A DNA stretch of 64,000 nucleotides from contig NC_061124.1 in NCBI RefSeq assembly GCF_905220365.1, forward strand, positions 14,324,501-14,388,500, written 5' to 3'. Made by a program: the position numbers and the translations under genes. Shown in pieces: positions 38,901 through 48,100 of this stretch (its first letter is position 1; each line of letters opens with the position of its first letter). The notes under the pieces were generated by a model. It was not told the origin of the DNA. It was given only the letters and a program-made list of their open reading frames with translations, and searched no databases. The stretch is from Vanessa cardui. Lineage: Eukaryota > Arthropoda > Insecta > Lepidoptera > Nymphalidae.

Positions 38901-40042
38901 CAGATAGCTGATGTAATAGGAAGTAACTTAGGCTACAACAATAACTTTTTGTTAGCGGGCACAATTAATTTAAATATAAAACAGTCAAATAAACAGTGTC
39001 ACATGCTAATATAATTTGTAAAAATGTAATCAAATAGGTTGTTAACATATTTGAAGAATCAATACAATTACTGATGAAATCTGTGACAAATTTATTTATA
39101 CTGGGTTCTCTCATGCTCTTATCATCAAATTGTAATTGAATATAAAACTAAATCACAAATAAAGGTAAAACTGTAGTTAAAAGCATTGATGAGAAAATTG
39201 AAAATAAATATTAACAATTAAAAAAAACAATTAGATGTGCCCGCGACTTCGTGCTCGTATCAATTAAACTGAAAGTTTTATACATACACACGTAATATAT
39301 AGTTCTAAACTAAAAGTATCCTAAGTCACTTCTCGTTACATTAGCTATCTATCAGTAAAAATCCAGTTAAAATGATGCAGGCATTCCAGAGAATAGCCGT
39401 GATGTACCGCGTAAACACATAATTATGCATTTAATAAAAAACGATAAATTTTTATATTAAAAACTTGTATATACAGAAGATAAACGAGATGATTAATAAA
39501 TTATTGCTTGCAAATCAATGTGACTCAAAATCTAAAAGGAAGGTCAAACAGAGATAGAAACAGTTTTGGTTATTTTGTCTTATTCAAAAAATGTAGTACC
39601 TTTTATTTTATATTTTCTATCCTTCAAAGGTTTTCTAAAGATTTTTCACTTTTTCACTTTGCTGCCTATTAACTTATATCAAAGTAAATAAAACACACAA
39701 ATAATTTTTCGCCTTCATTGTATATTTATTTTAGAACAAGATATATTTTGATATTCAATAATCAAGTAACGCTTCTATATTGAAATACTGAATCGACATT
39801 GTCTATACATATATCCGGAGTTTATCGCGTTTATCGCGTTGCATTCGAACATACAAAGCAAAACAAACCGTAACGCATATTTTATTAAGATTTTTTTTTT
39901 CACAGTATCAATGAAGGAGACCCGTTGCCTCAAACATGGCGGAGTTTGTATGAAACCGGAAGTGTATTGTAATCCAAGTCTTATATTTGATGAAGCTACA
40001 GATTGTCTTGATAATAAAAAGTGCTGTCTCATGGTGTTGTAG
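29892..40042 (+). CDS. Two-module cysteine-rich secreted peptide (beta-defensin-like spacing), 3 exons
   Basis: Assembled by eye from exons 29892-29952, 37439-37591 and 39906-40042 (351 nt, 116 residues plus stop TAG). All introns are GT-AG. Residues 1-16 look like a cleavable signal peptide (short basic start, hydrophobic core, ending around Cys-Gly), so the product is probably secreted. Two homologous modules follow. Module 1 (exon 2) has cysteine spacing C-x6-C-x5-C-x11-C-x9-CC; module 2 (exon 3) has C-x6-C-x6-C-x11-C-x5-CC. Both share a Gly-Gly before the second cysteine and a terminal CC pair. This resembles beta-defensin/big-defensin spacing and lacks the mid-chain CC of knottins. The fold and the function (antimicrobial, protease-inhibiting, venom-like or signalling) are inference. 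The whole family is not recognised with certainty. The start is the first ATG before the hydrophobic stretch. A polyA signal lies 22 nt past the stop. Confidence 0.85.
30422..30463. repeat. 9-bp GC-rich inverted repeat in peptide-gene intron 1
   Basis: AGTAGCGCG (30422-30430) and its exact complement (30455-30463) within a locally GC-rich island. Confidence 0.5.
32815..33170 (+). repeat. Repeat D copy 2, 3'-truncated
   Basis: Collinear with copy 1 from 'aacaaaaagaataacc' to 'tattatcgtattgttt'. Confidence 0.62.
33933..34232 (+). mobile_element. SINE-A, copy 11 (GTT subfamily)
   Basis: Full length with a GTTGTTG tail, in intron 1 of the peptide gene. Confidence 0.8.
34740..34915 (+). repeat. 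Repeat C fragment
   Basis: Forward, old; 'aaacacaacaatacc' and 'gtgttgtttgatgg' remain. Confidence 0.5.
35110..35352 (+). mobile_element. SINE-A, copy 12, 3'-truncated
   Basis: Complete tRNA-like head and most of the body; it stops at the 'atgttccaaac' segment. Confidence 0.75.
35625..35835 (-). mobile_element. SINE-B, copy 3, head truncated
   Basis: Body and B box ('caaacccgggacc') present; the A-box end is lost. Confidence 0.68.
36128..36345 (+). mobile_element. SINE-B, copy 4
   Basis: About 20 bp is deleted in the head; body and ATTT tail are well preserved. Confidence 0.73.
36787..37107 (+). mobile_element. SINE-A, copy 13 (TTTAC subfamily) with doubled head
   Basis: The first about 18 bases of the tRNA head occur twice in tandem before an otherwise complete element with a TTTAC tail. 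Confidence 0.8.
37439..37591 (+). CDS. Peptide gene exon 2 (first six-cysteine module)
   Basis: 153 nt, entering and leaving in phase 1, so it can be duplicated or skipped without a frameshift. The acceptor is TTTCAG and the donor GTAAGT. It encodes a short linker (Phe-Lys-Ile-Ile-Asp...) and a complete six-cysteine module. Base composition is clearly higher in GC than the flanking introns. Confidence 0.87.
37633..37863. mobile_element. MITE, 231 bp, 20-bp terminal inverted repeats
   Basis: Ends 37633-37652 and 37844-37863 are inverted repeats with one mismatch (ATTCGTTAGAT-type). A further internal copy of the terminal motif lies near 37661-37676. No ORF. It starts 41 nt past exon 2 of the peptide gene. 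Superfamily not assigned. Confidence 0.65.
38175..38490 (+). repeat. Two degenerate repeat C fragments in tandem
   Basis: Two successive forward pieces, each with 'cccatagacattgg'/'cctcatagacattgg' and 'ccttacattgccaata'-like segments. Confidence 0.5.
38735..38965 (+). repeat. Repeat E copy
   Basis: Collinear with 14985-15200 and 62530-62800. Confidence 0.55.
39235..39390 (-). repeat. Repeat E fragment, reversed
   Basis: The reverse complement carries 'agctaatgtaacgag...acttagg', matching the distal part of repeat E. Confidence 0.45.
39906..40042 (+). CDS. Peptide gene exon 3 (second six-cysteine module and stop)
   Basis: 137 nt after a strong polypyrimidine tract (ten T's, then CACAG). 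It encodes the second module, which ends almost directly after its CC pair (Leu-Met-Val-Leu-stop). Confidence 0.87.
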
Positions 40043-40063
40043 AATATGTGTATGATTATATTA

Positions 40064-40069
40064 AATAAA
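40064..40069 (+). terminator. PolyA signal AATAAA of the peptide gene
   Basis: Canonical hexamer 22 nt past the TAG. A second AATAAA lies about 40 nt further on and could be an alternative. Confidence 0.6.
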
Positions 40070-41104
40070 AAATATGAACAAACAATGTTAATTATTAATT
40101 ACCTTTAAATAAAACGGGCATTCTTTATTTAAATTTATAAAGCAATGGCGTAGATATAATAGATGGATAGCTATAATTTGAAGGAGGTTTTATACATACA
40201 TATGTTGGAGCAATGGAACATTTCGGTTTAACCGGGGAATGCTGCGCTTAGCAGTCACGGAAAAAATTGAAAGCATCCTTGCATGTAAGTTACACATTTG
40301 CGACTTACATGTCTGGCAACATCGGAGCCGTTTGATGGAGTATATAATAGTTCTAAGGCTTCTCCCTTAATCAAGCTTACGTCCCCAGTAGTGGGTCTCT
40401 AGTTTATACATAAGTAAATTTTATCAAAATCATTATGTCAGTGTGTACCGTATGCAGTACCTTATCAATCATCAACTGCATTGAATTGACACGTTAACTA
40501 TAATAGTTATAAGACAAACTTGTTGTGCTTACTTTACAAACATACTTCACAAACTTTTCAATCGTTTTCTTTAAAAATGTCATCAATATCAAAAATTATA
40601 TAATGTTACGAGAGTAACCTTAGCCTTCAATACGGTGTTATGATATTTGATTTATATAATAATTTATATCACATTATTATGCTATTGAATTTACTTTATT
40701 ATATACAATTATTATTGTAATTAATTGATCAATAATATGTAAAATTGTAATTAATATTATTTTATATGGCATAGCATTTAATACTGGCATGTAACACTAT
40801 TTATTATTATAAATATGATTGGGCTGTCTTTAGAAAACAATTGGACGATAGCGTGGCATTCTAACAAGAGATAGAGAGATTGAAGCATCATTGTAAAACG
40901 ATTATATTATATTAGCCATCCCGAACTATTGAAATTACAATAAACATATTTTCGTATCTTCATTAATCATACTCATTATTATAACTTATGACTTGTTTAA
41001 CATTAGCAATAACTACTACTTTCTATAATTTAAATATTTTCTTTGCAACGCAAATCAAAGGAAATATACCAAAATTTATTTGTATACCTGAGTTTCGAGG
41101 TTGA
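40070..41104. other. Spacer downstream of the peptide gene
   Basis: Mostly AT-rich. 40240-40390 is GC-richer and contains the 40282-40311 inverted repeat. No gene recognised. Confidence 0.5.
40282..40311. repeat. 9-bp inverted repeat downstream of the peptide gene
   Basis: CATGTAAGT at 40282-40290 and its complement at 40303-40311, 12-nt loop. About 240 nt past the stop codon. Confidence 0.45.
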
Positions 41105-41185
41105 TAATTTGTGTTTATAATTAATCTGGCGCTCGGCGGTAAAGGATAACATAATGAGGTCACCTGCGTGTATAAGATAAAATAT
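41105..41185 (+). mobile_element. SINE-A body fragment, copy 15
   Basis: Short diverged stretch matching the 'tttgtgtttataatt...ctcggcgg' part of SINE-A. Confidence 0.45.
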
Positions 41186-41607
41186 TACCCCATGAATAAA
41201 CGAAAGCTGCCGTGGTGCTGCGTAGTGAAATATACTCTGAATTGCTTGGGTAGTTTCTAGCCGGGCAGGACATTATTGTTGGTTATTCTTCACTTGACCA
41301 AATTACTGTAGTTTCTATATATGTTGATGATATTTGAGACAAAAGAGGTTTTAAGCGAAGTAGAGTGTTACCGTGAGCCTGTATAATATTTAAATAAAGA
41401 GTTTGTGCAAGTGCTTTAGAAAACAAAACATGAGTAATTATTCGTTGCCCGTGTCTTCTCTCATGTTTTAGTGTTTGCACTTCAGAATTTAGCCAAAAAG
41501 TTTCTTGTAGTACTTTCTTCGACTGTAAGCAATTTCATTTAAGCAAAACAGTGGTGTTGGTCTGAATTAGAAATAGCACGCTTTAGTGAAGATTCAAGTG
41601 TTATTAT

Positions 41608-42333
41608 AATAAATAAAATTTTAACAAAAAGAAAAACTGACTTCAAACAAAATACTATTTTAAAACAAATTAAAAGTAATAAAAATGCACTAAAAAGTAA
41701 TAAAAATAATTGCGTATTCAACACATTTTTTAGTGTCCTCCTAAGTAAGATGAAATGAAAAATATTAGACTACTTAAAAGTCGATTTACGATTATATAAT
41801 GTAGTAATAATTATTGCTATATTTGGAGCCGGTGTCGGCCACGGGCACGCGCCTCAACAATCAAAATAAAGAAGCGATACCGAGTCCCTTGATTGACCCA
41901 GTATCGTATACAAGGTAATTTGTAAAAAACATGTTTCTTAAAGTATTCCCGTATTGTTATTTCATAGATATATTGTAGGGTTGGCTGAAACAGAATCCAA
42001 ATATAGCAAAATTATAACTACATTATATAATCGTAAATCGACTTTTAAGTAGTCTAATATTTTTCTAATCGAATTATCAAAATCGGTTGGTAAAATTTTG
42101 AGTTATTTACCTATTTATCGCGCACATACCTAATGCAAATTTAAGACTTATACCGTTTTCATATGGATACCATTATCAGAACTGGATATAATTAAAATGG
42201 GACCACATTACCTTTCAAACAAAACAAAATTACCAAAATCGGTTCACTCAGTGAAAAGTTATGAGTTAACAAACATAAAAAAAATACAGACGAATTGATA
42301 ACCTCCTCCTTTTTGAAGTCGGTTAAAAAGAGG
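41608..42333 (+). repeat. Repeat D copy 3, composite with internal inverted arm
   Basis: Begins with 'gacttcaaac' and ends 'tttttgaagtcggtta', giving inverted ends. A reversed piece of its own body (41996-42065) faces 41757-41826, so the element is partly palindromic. Confidence 0.65.
41757..42065. repeat. Large inverted repeat inside repeat D copy 3
   Basis: Arms of about 70 bp at 41757-41826 and 41996-42065 with few mismatches, separated by about 170 bp. Confidence 0.75.
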
Positions 42334-42414
42334 TAATCTGCTTGGGCTAGAAACAAAAAGTTCGTATTATTTATTGCCAAGCGGTAGGATACAGAATTTT
42401 ACTTTACTACTTTA

Positions 42415-42600
42415 TTTAAATCAAATCAAACCAAAATATACTTTATTTAAGTAGGCTTTTACAAGCACGGTTAGTCATTTAACAACTTTTTTTATATTAT
42501 GTGAAGCTACCACCGGTTCGGAAAGTAGATTCTACCGAGATAAGTCGACAAGAAACTCAGTAGTTACTCTTCAAAAAAGGTTCTATAACTCAATTTTTGA
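42415..42600 (-). mobile_element. LINE 3' end (TTTTGAT-tailed family)
   Basis: Reverse-strand copy of the family seen at 60775. It sits directly beside the end of repeat D copy 3. Confidence 0.6.
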
Positions 42601-43125
42601 ATAAACAAATAATTGAAAAAGGACCGTAACCTAAATATCATGATCGAAAAGCAATATTATTTCTCTATTGAATTAGTCGCTTTCATTTCATTTCTAGAAA
42701 TCCATTCATGTCATCATTGTATCATATTTTATTAGAAATATACTTAGAAATTGACACAGTGGAAGGTTTTCGGGGAATGCCATTGATATCGGCTACAAAA
42801 GGATTGTTCCTTCAAGATGAGTTTTTTACGAAACATCCTTCGTTTTTTTTTCGTTAGGATTTTATTCGTTGTACGAATATTTAATTGTGATTTGGTTTAC
42901 AATAAAACCTTTTTTTTGAGTGATTAAAAATAATCATATGTTATTGATTAAACACATATATTAGTTTTATCCTTATCACCGCGACGGTCCACTTTTTCTT
43001 TGTAGTTTATTATTATGTTGATAAATGGGGGTACCTTATAATTATTACGACGATCGATAGACGATGCTGGTGCAATACAATCATCATGCCGATGACGATT
43101 CTTTACATCTTCAATGTGCTAACTT
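42601..43125. other. Spacer, nothing recognised
   Basis: AT-rich between a LINE tail and the tandem duplication. Confidence 0.5.
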
Positions 43126-43227
43126 GGTTATGTATCTTGTGCCAGTTCTTATATTGGCAAATTTATTCTAACTGTATACAGTAGGTTATGTATCTTATAC
43201 CTGTTCTTATATTGGCAAATTCATTCT
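43126..43227 (+). repeat. 58-bp-period tandem duplication
   Basis: 44-base units at 43126-43169 and 43184-43227, differing at about five positions. Confidence 0.75.
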
Positions 43228-43372
43228 TCAGACTAGGACTCAACAACTTATACTGAACTTCTTTCGCCTCATCTTATACTGTCTCATTTATCCTTGAAAC
43301 TAGAACTCAACCAGTAATACTGAACTAATTTCCAGTATATTGGATGACTGGTGTCTACCGATAAGGACAGGC

Positions 43373-43445
43373 ATTTGTTTATTATAAAGAGATAAAATAC
43401 TTGGCTGTAGCTTCCAAATATTTTATCTCTTTATAATAAACAAAT
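43373..43445. repeat. Perfect 27-bp inverted repeat (hairpin), 19-nt loop
   Basis: Arms 43373-43399 and 43419-43445 are exact reverse complements. A transcript from either strand would fold into a 73-nt stem-loop. Confidence 0.85.
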
Positions 43446-43493
43446 TGGAATCTAACAGTATCTGATCAAAAAGGAATTTGTATTGCATTTTTT

Positions 43494-43813
43494 TCCGACT
43501 TCTTAAAAAAGGAGGTTATCACTTCAAAATGTATGTATATATAACATTGCTAGAATTGAATTATTTGAGATCATCGATCAATTTAGGCTTTCATGCATGA
43601 GTGCTCGTAAGTATATATTTGTATGTTTGTCCTCGGATTTTTCTAAAACTAAAAGTCATATTGAGATGATCATTTTCAGTCTATATCATGTCAGATAGCT
43701 ACTAAGTTGAAACTTAGATAATAGTAAAATCTCATTAAAATAGTTTTAGTAGTAATATAGATATACATTTTCATTTATAGTTCACTAGCTGTTTCTAATT
43801 TTGAAGTCGGTTT
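43494..43813. repeat. Short element with repeat-D-like inverted ends
   Basis: Starts 'ccgacttcttaaaaaagg' and ends 'ttttgaagtcggttta'. The left end is the reverse complement of the right end of repeat D copy 3, so it belongs to the same broad family. No coding capacity. Confidence 0.55.
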
Positions 43814-44504
43814 AATTTTTTATAAATTATTAATAACACTAATAAGTAATTTCAGTATATTATGTAAATAACACATTCAGAGTATCCGAAAATTTTACTT
43901 CTTCATTCCAGATTATAATCAAGAATTAAGAGAGGCAACGAAATTCCGGATCCCAACTAACCCGTTTAACCTTTTTTGTGATAAAGTCGGAGAACTTAAT
44001 GGTTTCCGTGATAAAAAGCTCTTTAAAACGTGAACTTTACTATTTCTACTACTAATTAACAAAAATTTCAATTCTTTTACGAAACACTGAATGATTACAA
44101 TTTATGATTTTCAAATTCGAAATCTTTAAGCAACCGAATGGCAGTTGCATATTGACTGTCAAAAATCGACCTTAGGTGTGAAAAGAAATACTTTTGCCTA
44201 GAGAAGGGATTCCACGACCTTGGTATCAATAATTACTTCAGATCAATTCGATATTATTTCATAATATGAATTACACAAATTTTAGCGTATTCAAACGAAT
44301 CTCATATTAACTATTGTTGTACATATTTATGCCCTAATAATACAGAAAACTTCTCAACTCTGCATCTTCTACCGAATTTTTCACGGGTAATGTTCCGAGG
44401 AATTGTTCGGATTACTCCCGGCTGCTGATTTTCATCCTTTCCTTCGGACATCTCGTCGAAATTAGAATTTTCACCCGCACTACCACGATGTCCGAAAATC
44501 CACA
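43814..44504. other. Spacer, nothing recognised
   Basis: No gene or named repeat; open frames near the right end belong to the Jockey-like tail. Confidence 0.5.
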
Positions 44505-44730
44505 ACAGCGCGATTTATAAGAGATTTTCCGCCTGGCACAACCACTTTGTGGAACCAGCTTTCGCCGGCGGTTTTTCCGAACCGTTACGACATGGGAACC
44601 TTCAAGAAAAGAGCGTAGCTCGGCAACGCACCTGCAAGCCCCTTGGTGCTGTAGATGGCCATGGGTGGTGGCAGTCACTTGCCATCAGGTGAGCCTCCTG
44701 CTCGTTTGCCACCTATCATATAAAAAAAAA
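44505..44730 (+). mobile_element. Jockey-like LINE 3' end
   Basis: Encodes Leu-Trp-Asn-Gln-Leu-Ser-Pro-Ala-Val-Phe...Met-Gly-Thr-Phe-Lys-Lys-Arg, a motif typical of the end of LINE reverse transcriptases. A 3' UTR and short A-run follow. Confidence 0.65.
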
Positions 44731-44969
44731 CTTAGTCTTACCCATTTAAATGTTATGAGCCTTGAATGTTATGAGCTTTATGTTCTAAATATTTCATTCA
44801 TATACAGGCTAAGAGCGATGATATTACAGCACTTCCCATTACTACCAATTTGGTATAAGTATCTTTAGTTGTTTTCCCGTATTTGCCCAATATATCAATA
44901 ATAATATATGTAAATTGTTATATAATAAAAAGATTGATATACATCGCTAAATATTAAATAAAATTCGAA

Positions 44970-44975
44970 TTTATT
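44970..44975 (-). terminator. PolyA signal of the SLC6-like gene
   Basis: AATAAA on the minus strand, about 24 nt beyond the TGA. This gives a very short 3' UTR. Confidence 0.55.
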
Positions 44976-44998
44976 TCAATCGTATAATGATATATTGT

Positions 44999-45136
44999 TC
45001 ACAATTTCTCGTTTTCGTTTTGTACCACCGACCGACGAACGACGGGTTCGTAAGGAATATCGAGTTTGTATGATTTCAATTCCGCTTTACTTATCAGGAA
45101 TCTGCTCAAAGGTCTTGGTGCTTGCGAACCTATGTA
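44999..45136 (-). CDS. SLC6-like exon 14 (C-terminal tail and stop)
   Basis: 45 residues and TGA. It begins Tyr-Ile-Gly-Ser and continues as a basic, proline-containing cytosolic tail. The acceptor is TTTCAG. It joins exon 13 in phase 0. Confidence 0.8.
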   Translation of the reverse strand, partial: YIGSQAPRPLSRFLISKAELKSYKLDIPYEPVVRRSVVQNENEKL

Positions 45137-48100
45137 CTGAAATGTTAAAAAAATATGACATGAAAATTATCTGATACAAAAATACATTTTACCCATAGAC
45201 AATGATGCTATGAGACATATTAACTATTCCTTACATCATCAATGTGCCACCAACCTTAGCAACTAAGATGTTATGTCCTTTATGCCTGTAGTTACAGTGG
45301 CTCATCCACCCTTCAATTCGGAACACAACAATACTGAGTACTGTTATTTGGCGGTAGATTAACTGATGAGTGGGTGGTACCTACCCAGACGGGCATGCAC
45401 AAAGCCCTACCACGAAGTATATTTAAGATGATTGATAAGATTATTTAAGATATTCTCTGTTTTTCAAAACTACTCTGTGGAAGCTACTTAACTGGAGGAT
45501 TTTACGGAATGATATAACTTGGGATCTTTAAATAAAAGAACCTACTCATTGTTCTTAGACCTCGCACCTGCAAGGCCTGCGATGTTGTAGATGTCTATGG
45601 CCGATGGTAGTCCCTCTACTTAGGTGAGTAAAAGAATCAAAAGTACATACGTAGTTGTCGTCATCGTGTTAGTATCGGATTTGTCTTTACAAAATATAAG
45701 CACAATAACCATTTTTTATGGTATAGGTTGGCGGACGAGTATATGGGTCACCTGATGGTAAGTGGTCACCATCCCCATAGACAATGATGCTGTAAGAAAT
45801 ATTAACTATTCTTTACATCGTCAATGTGCCACCAACCTTGGGAACTAAGATGTTATGTCCCTTGTGCCTGTAGTTACACTGGCTCACTCACCCTTCAAAC
45901 CGGAACACAACAATACTGTGTACTGTTATTTGGCGGAAGAATTACTGATGAGTGGGTGGCACCTACCCAGACGGGCTACCACAAAGCCATACCACCAAGT
46001 ATTCAAGGGTTAAATATAAGTCCCATCATAAAAAACGTGTGAGTTTTTACATAAGTTTTCTTTATGCATCAAAATTATTTCTCACGAAACTTATCTGTAT
46101 AAAAAAGTATATTTATATATCACCTCACGAGTGTCAAATTGTTTCCTAAGCTGTCGACTATTGAAATCCTTTGGGCCCCATTCCGGTGCTGGTTTAAATA
46201 AATTTGTCCAACTCTGAAATAATTTTTCGTAAAATAAACATTTCATTTTTTTCAAAAATAATGATCAAATAAATTTTCAGATTGCTACTTATTTGTAAAA
46301 CGAAATCAATTTGATTAAATGGTATTTTTAAGGGCTATCAACCACAAATCCATTCGATAATATTTTTTGTGTTAAGTCAGTGTGTAGTAAGTGTAGTAAG
46401 TGATCATGATTGGACATGAACGTTGGCTCAGTAAGAAATATTAATAGTTAATCTTTTAATATATTTTACAGTACCAACGCAAGACTGAACTTGAGAATTA
46501 AATTATTAAGTACGTCTCTAATACAGTTGGTATTGCTGCTTGACTATAGAAGCACCAAGTGTATTTATAATCATTTAAAAATATATATATCTTACATTTA
46601 AGAATGCTTGAATAGTTCACGTACAACAACAACAACAGCCTGTAAATTCCCCACTGCCGGGCTAAGCCCTCCTCTCCCTTTGAGGAGAAGATTTTGGAAC
46701 ATATTCCACCACGATGTTCCAATGTCGTTTGGTGGAATACACATGTGGCAGAATTTCTATGAAATTATACACATGTAGGTTTCCTCCCGATGTTTTCCTT
46801 CACTGCCGATTAGGAGATGAATTATAAACACAAATTAACCACATGAATATTCAGTGGCGCTTACCTGGGTTGGAACCCGCAATCATCGGTTAAGATGCAC
46901 GTATTCTAACCACTCGCCCATCTCAGCTATATTATAGTTCACGTAATTATTCTTAATTACCTTTTTTTGTTTGATAGTAATGCGATAAAAAGCGTATATT
47001 GCAAACACAGAAAACAATATCGATTGATACAAGAATGTCGATCTTGTATTGTGTTGTGACCTGAAATTATCATTTTCGTTTCGAACGATGTTAAATCTCG
47101 AGATGATGACGTATGTCTTTATCTGAAACAAAAAAACGAGCTTTGTTATTCTATTACTGACAAATGGCAATTCCGTTTGTGATCGTAGTAAAATAAGTAT
47201 AACTTATAATAATTCTGGGTATGGTTGCTTCCTAATGGTGACAAAAAATATTATAATATAATTGAAAAACGCAGGATCGATCCTGACTGAATTGATATTT
47301 TTTACGGACAGAATCTTAGTAGCAATCTGGATGTTGAAAGTGTGTAGTGTGTCTTGGAAAGTACATAAAATAGTTCTTGCTCATGATCTCGTTCAGTTGA
47401 GTTGGATTTCCTGTGCCTTCAAATTGTGAGAGGAAAACAGCAAATACTGCACACATGTTTTCGTTTGCGCACACACATGCAATATGACATGTATATCGCT
47501 ATGTAGTTGGCAAGTCTTTCTTGAGATAAGCAGCTATGTCCAAAATCATTCAGAAGGGCATCATCAGCTGGTAGCTATATCTTGGCTGTCTAGTATCTCT
47601 CCATCCAAAGCTTTAAATAGCTCTTAACATCATAGTATAATTAACTAAGCATAATTTTAATACGTACTAAATAAAATACGGGCACTATCATAAAACTCCA
47701 AACTCTTAATTTTGTTGGAAACATCCCATAGTGAAAAGTGATATCGTCAATCAACCGACCCATTGGATATACCCAAAATAATACGATCACTTCCGCCAGG
47801 GTTGATGAGGCTGTCCAGAATATGAAGGAATTTTCTGAAAACTGAAATAAAAATTAAACGTCAAATCATCTCTTTATAGTAAAAACATATCGCCGTCGTT
47901 AATACGTTTCTTTTGAACTAAGTAATGGATTTTTATGTAGTTTTCATCAATAAGCAAAGTTACTCCAAAGAATCTTAAGGCGTTTGCACAGATTATAAAT
48001 GCATATTATAGTTAAGAGAAGACGTTGAAGAGTTGCAACTGGTCTAGCCGGAAATATTATAGTTTTTTAGATGCAATTATTCATTCTCAAATCGCATTCT

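Larger units (their letters stand above)
37592..39905 (+). other. Intron 2 of the peptide gene (2.3 kb)
   Basis: Holds a MITE (37633-37863), two degenerate repeat C fragments (38175-38490) and repeat E copies (38735-38965 and, reversed, 39235-39390). The remainder is AT-rich with no feature seen. Confidence 0.7.
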
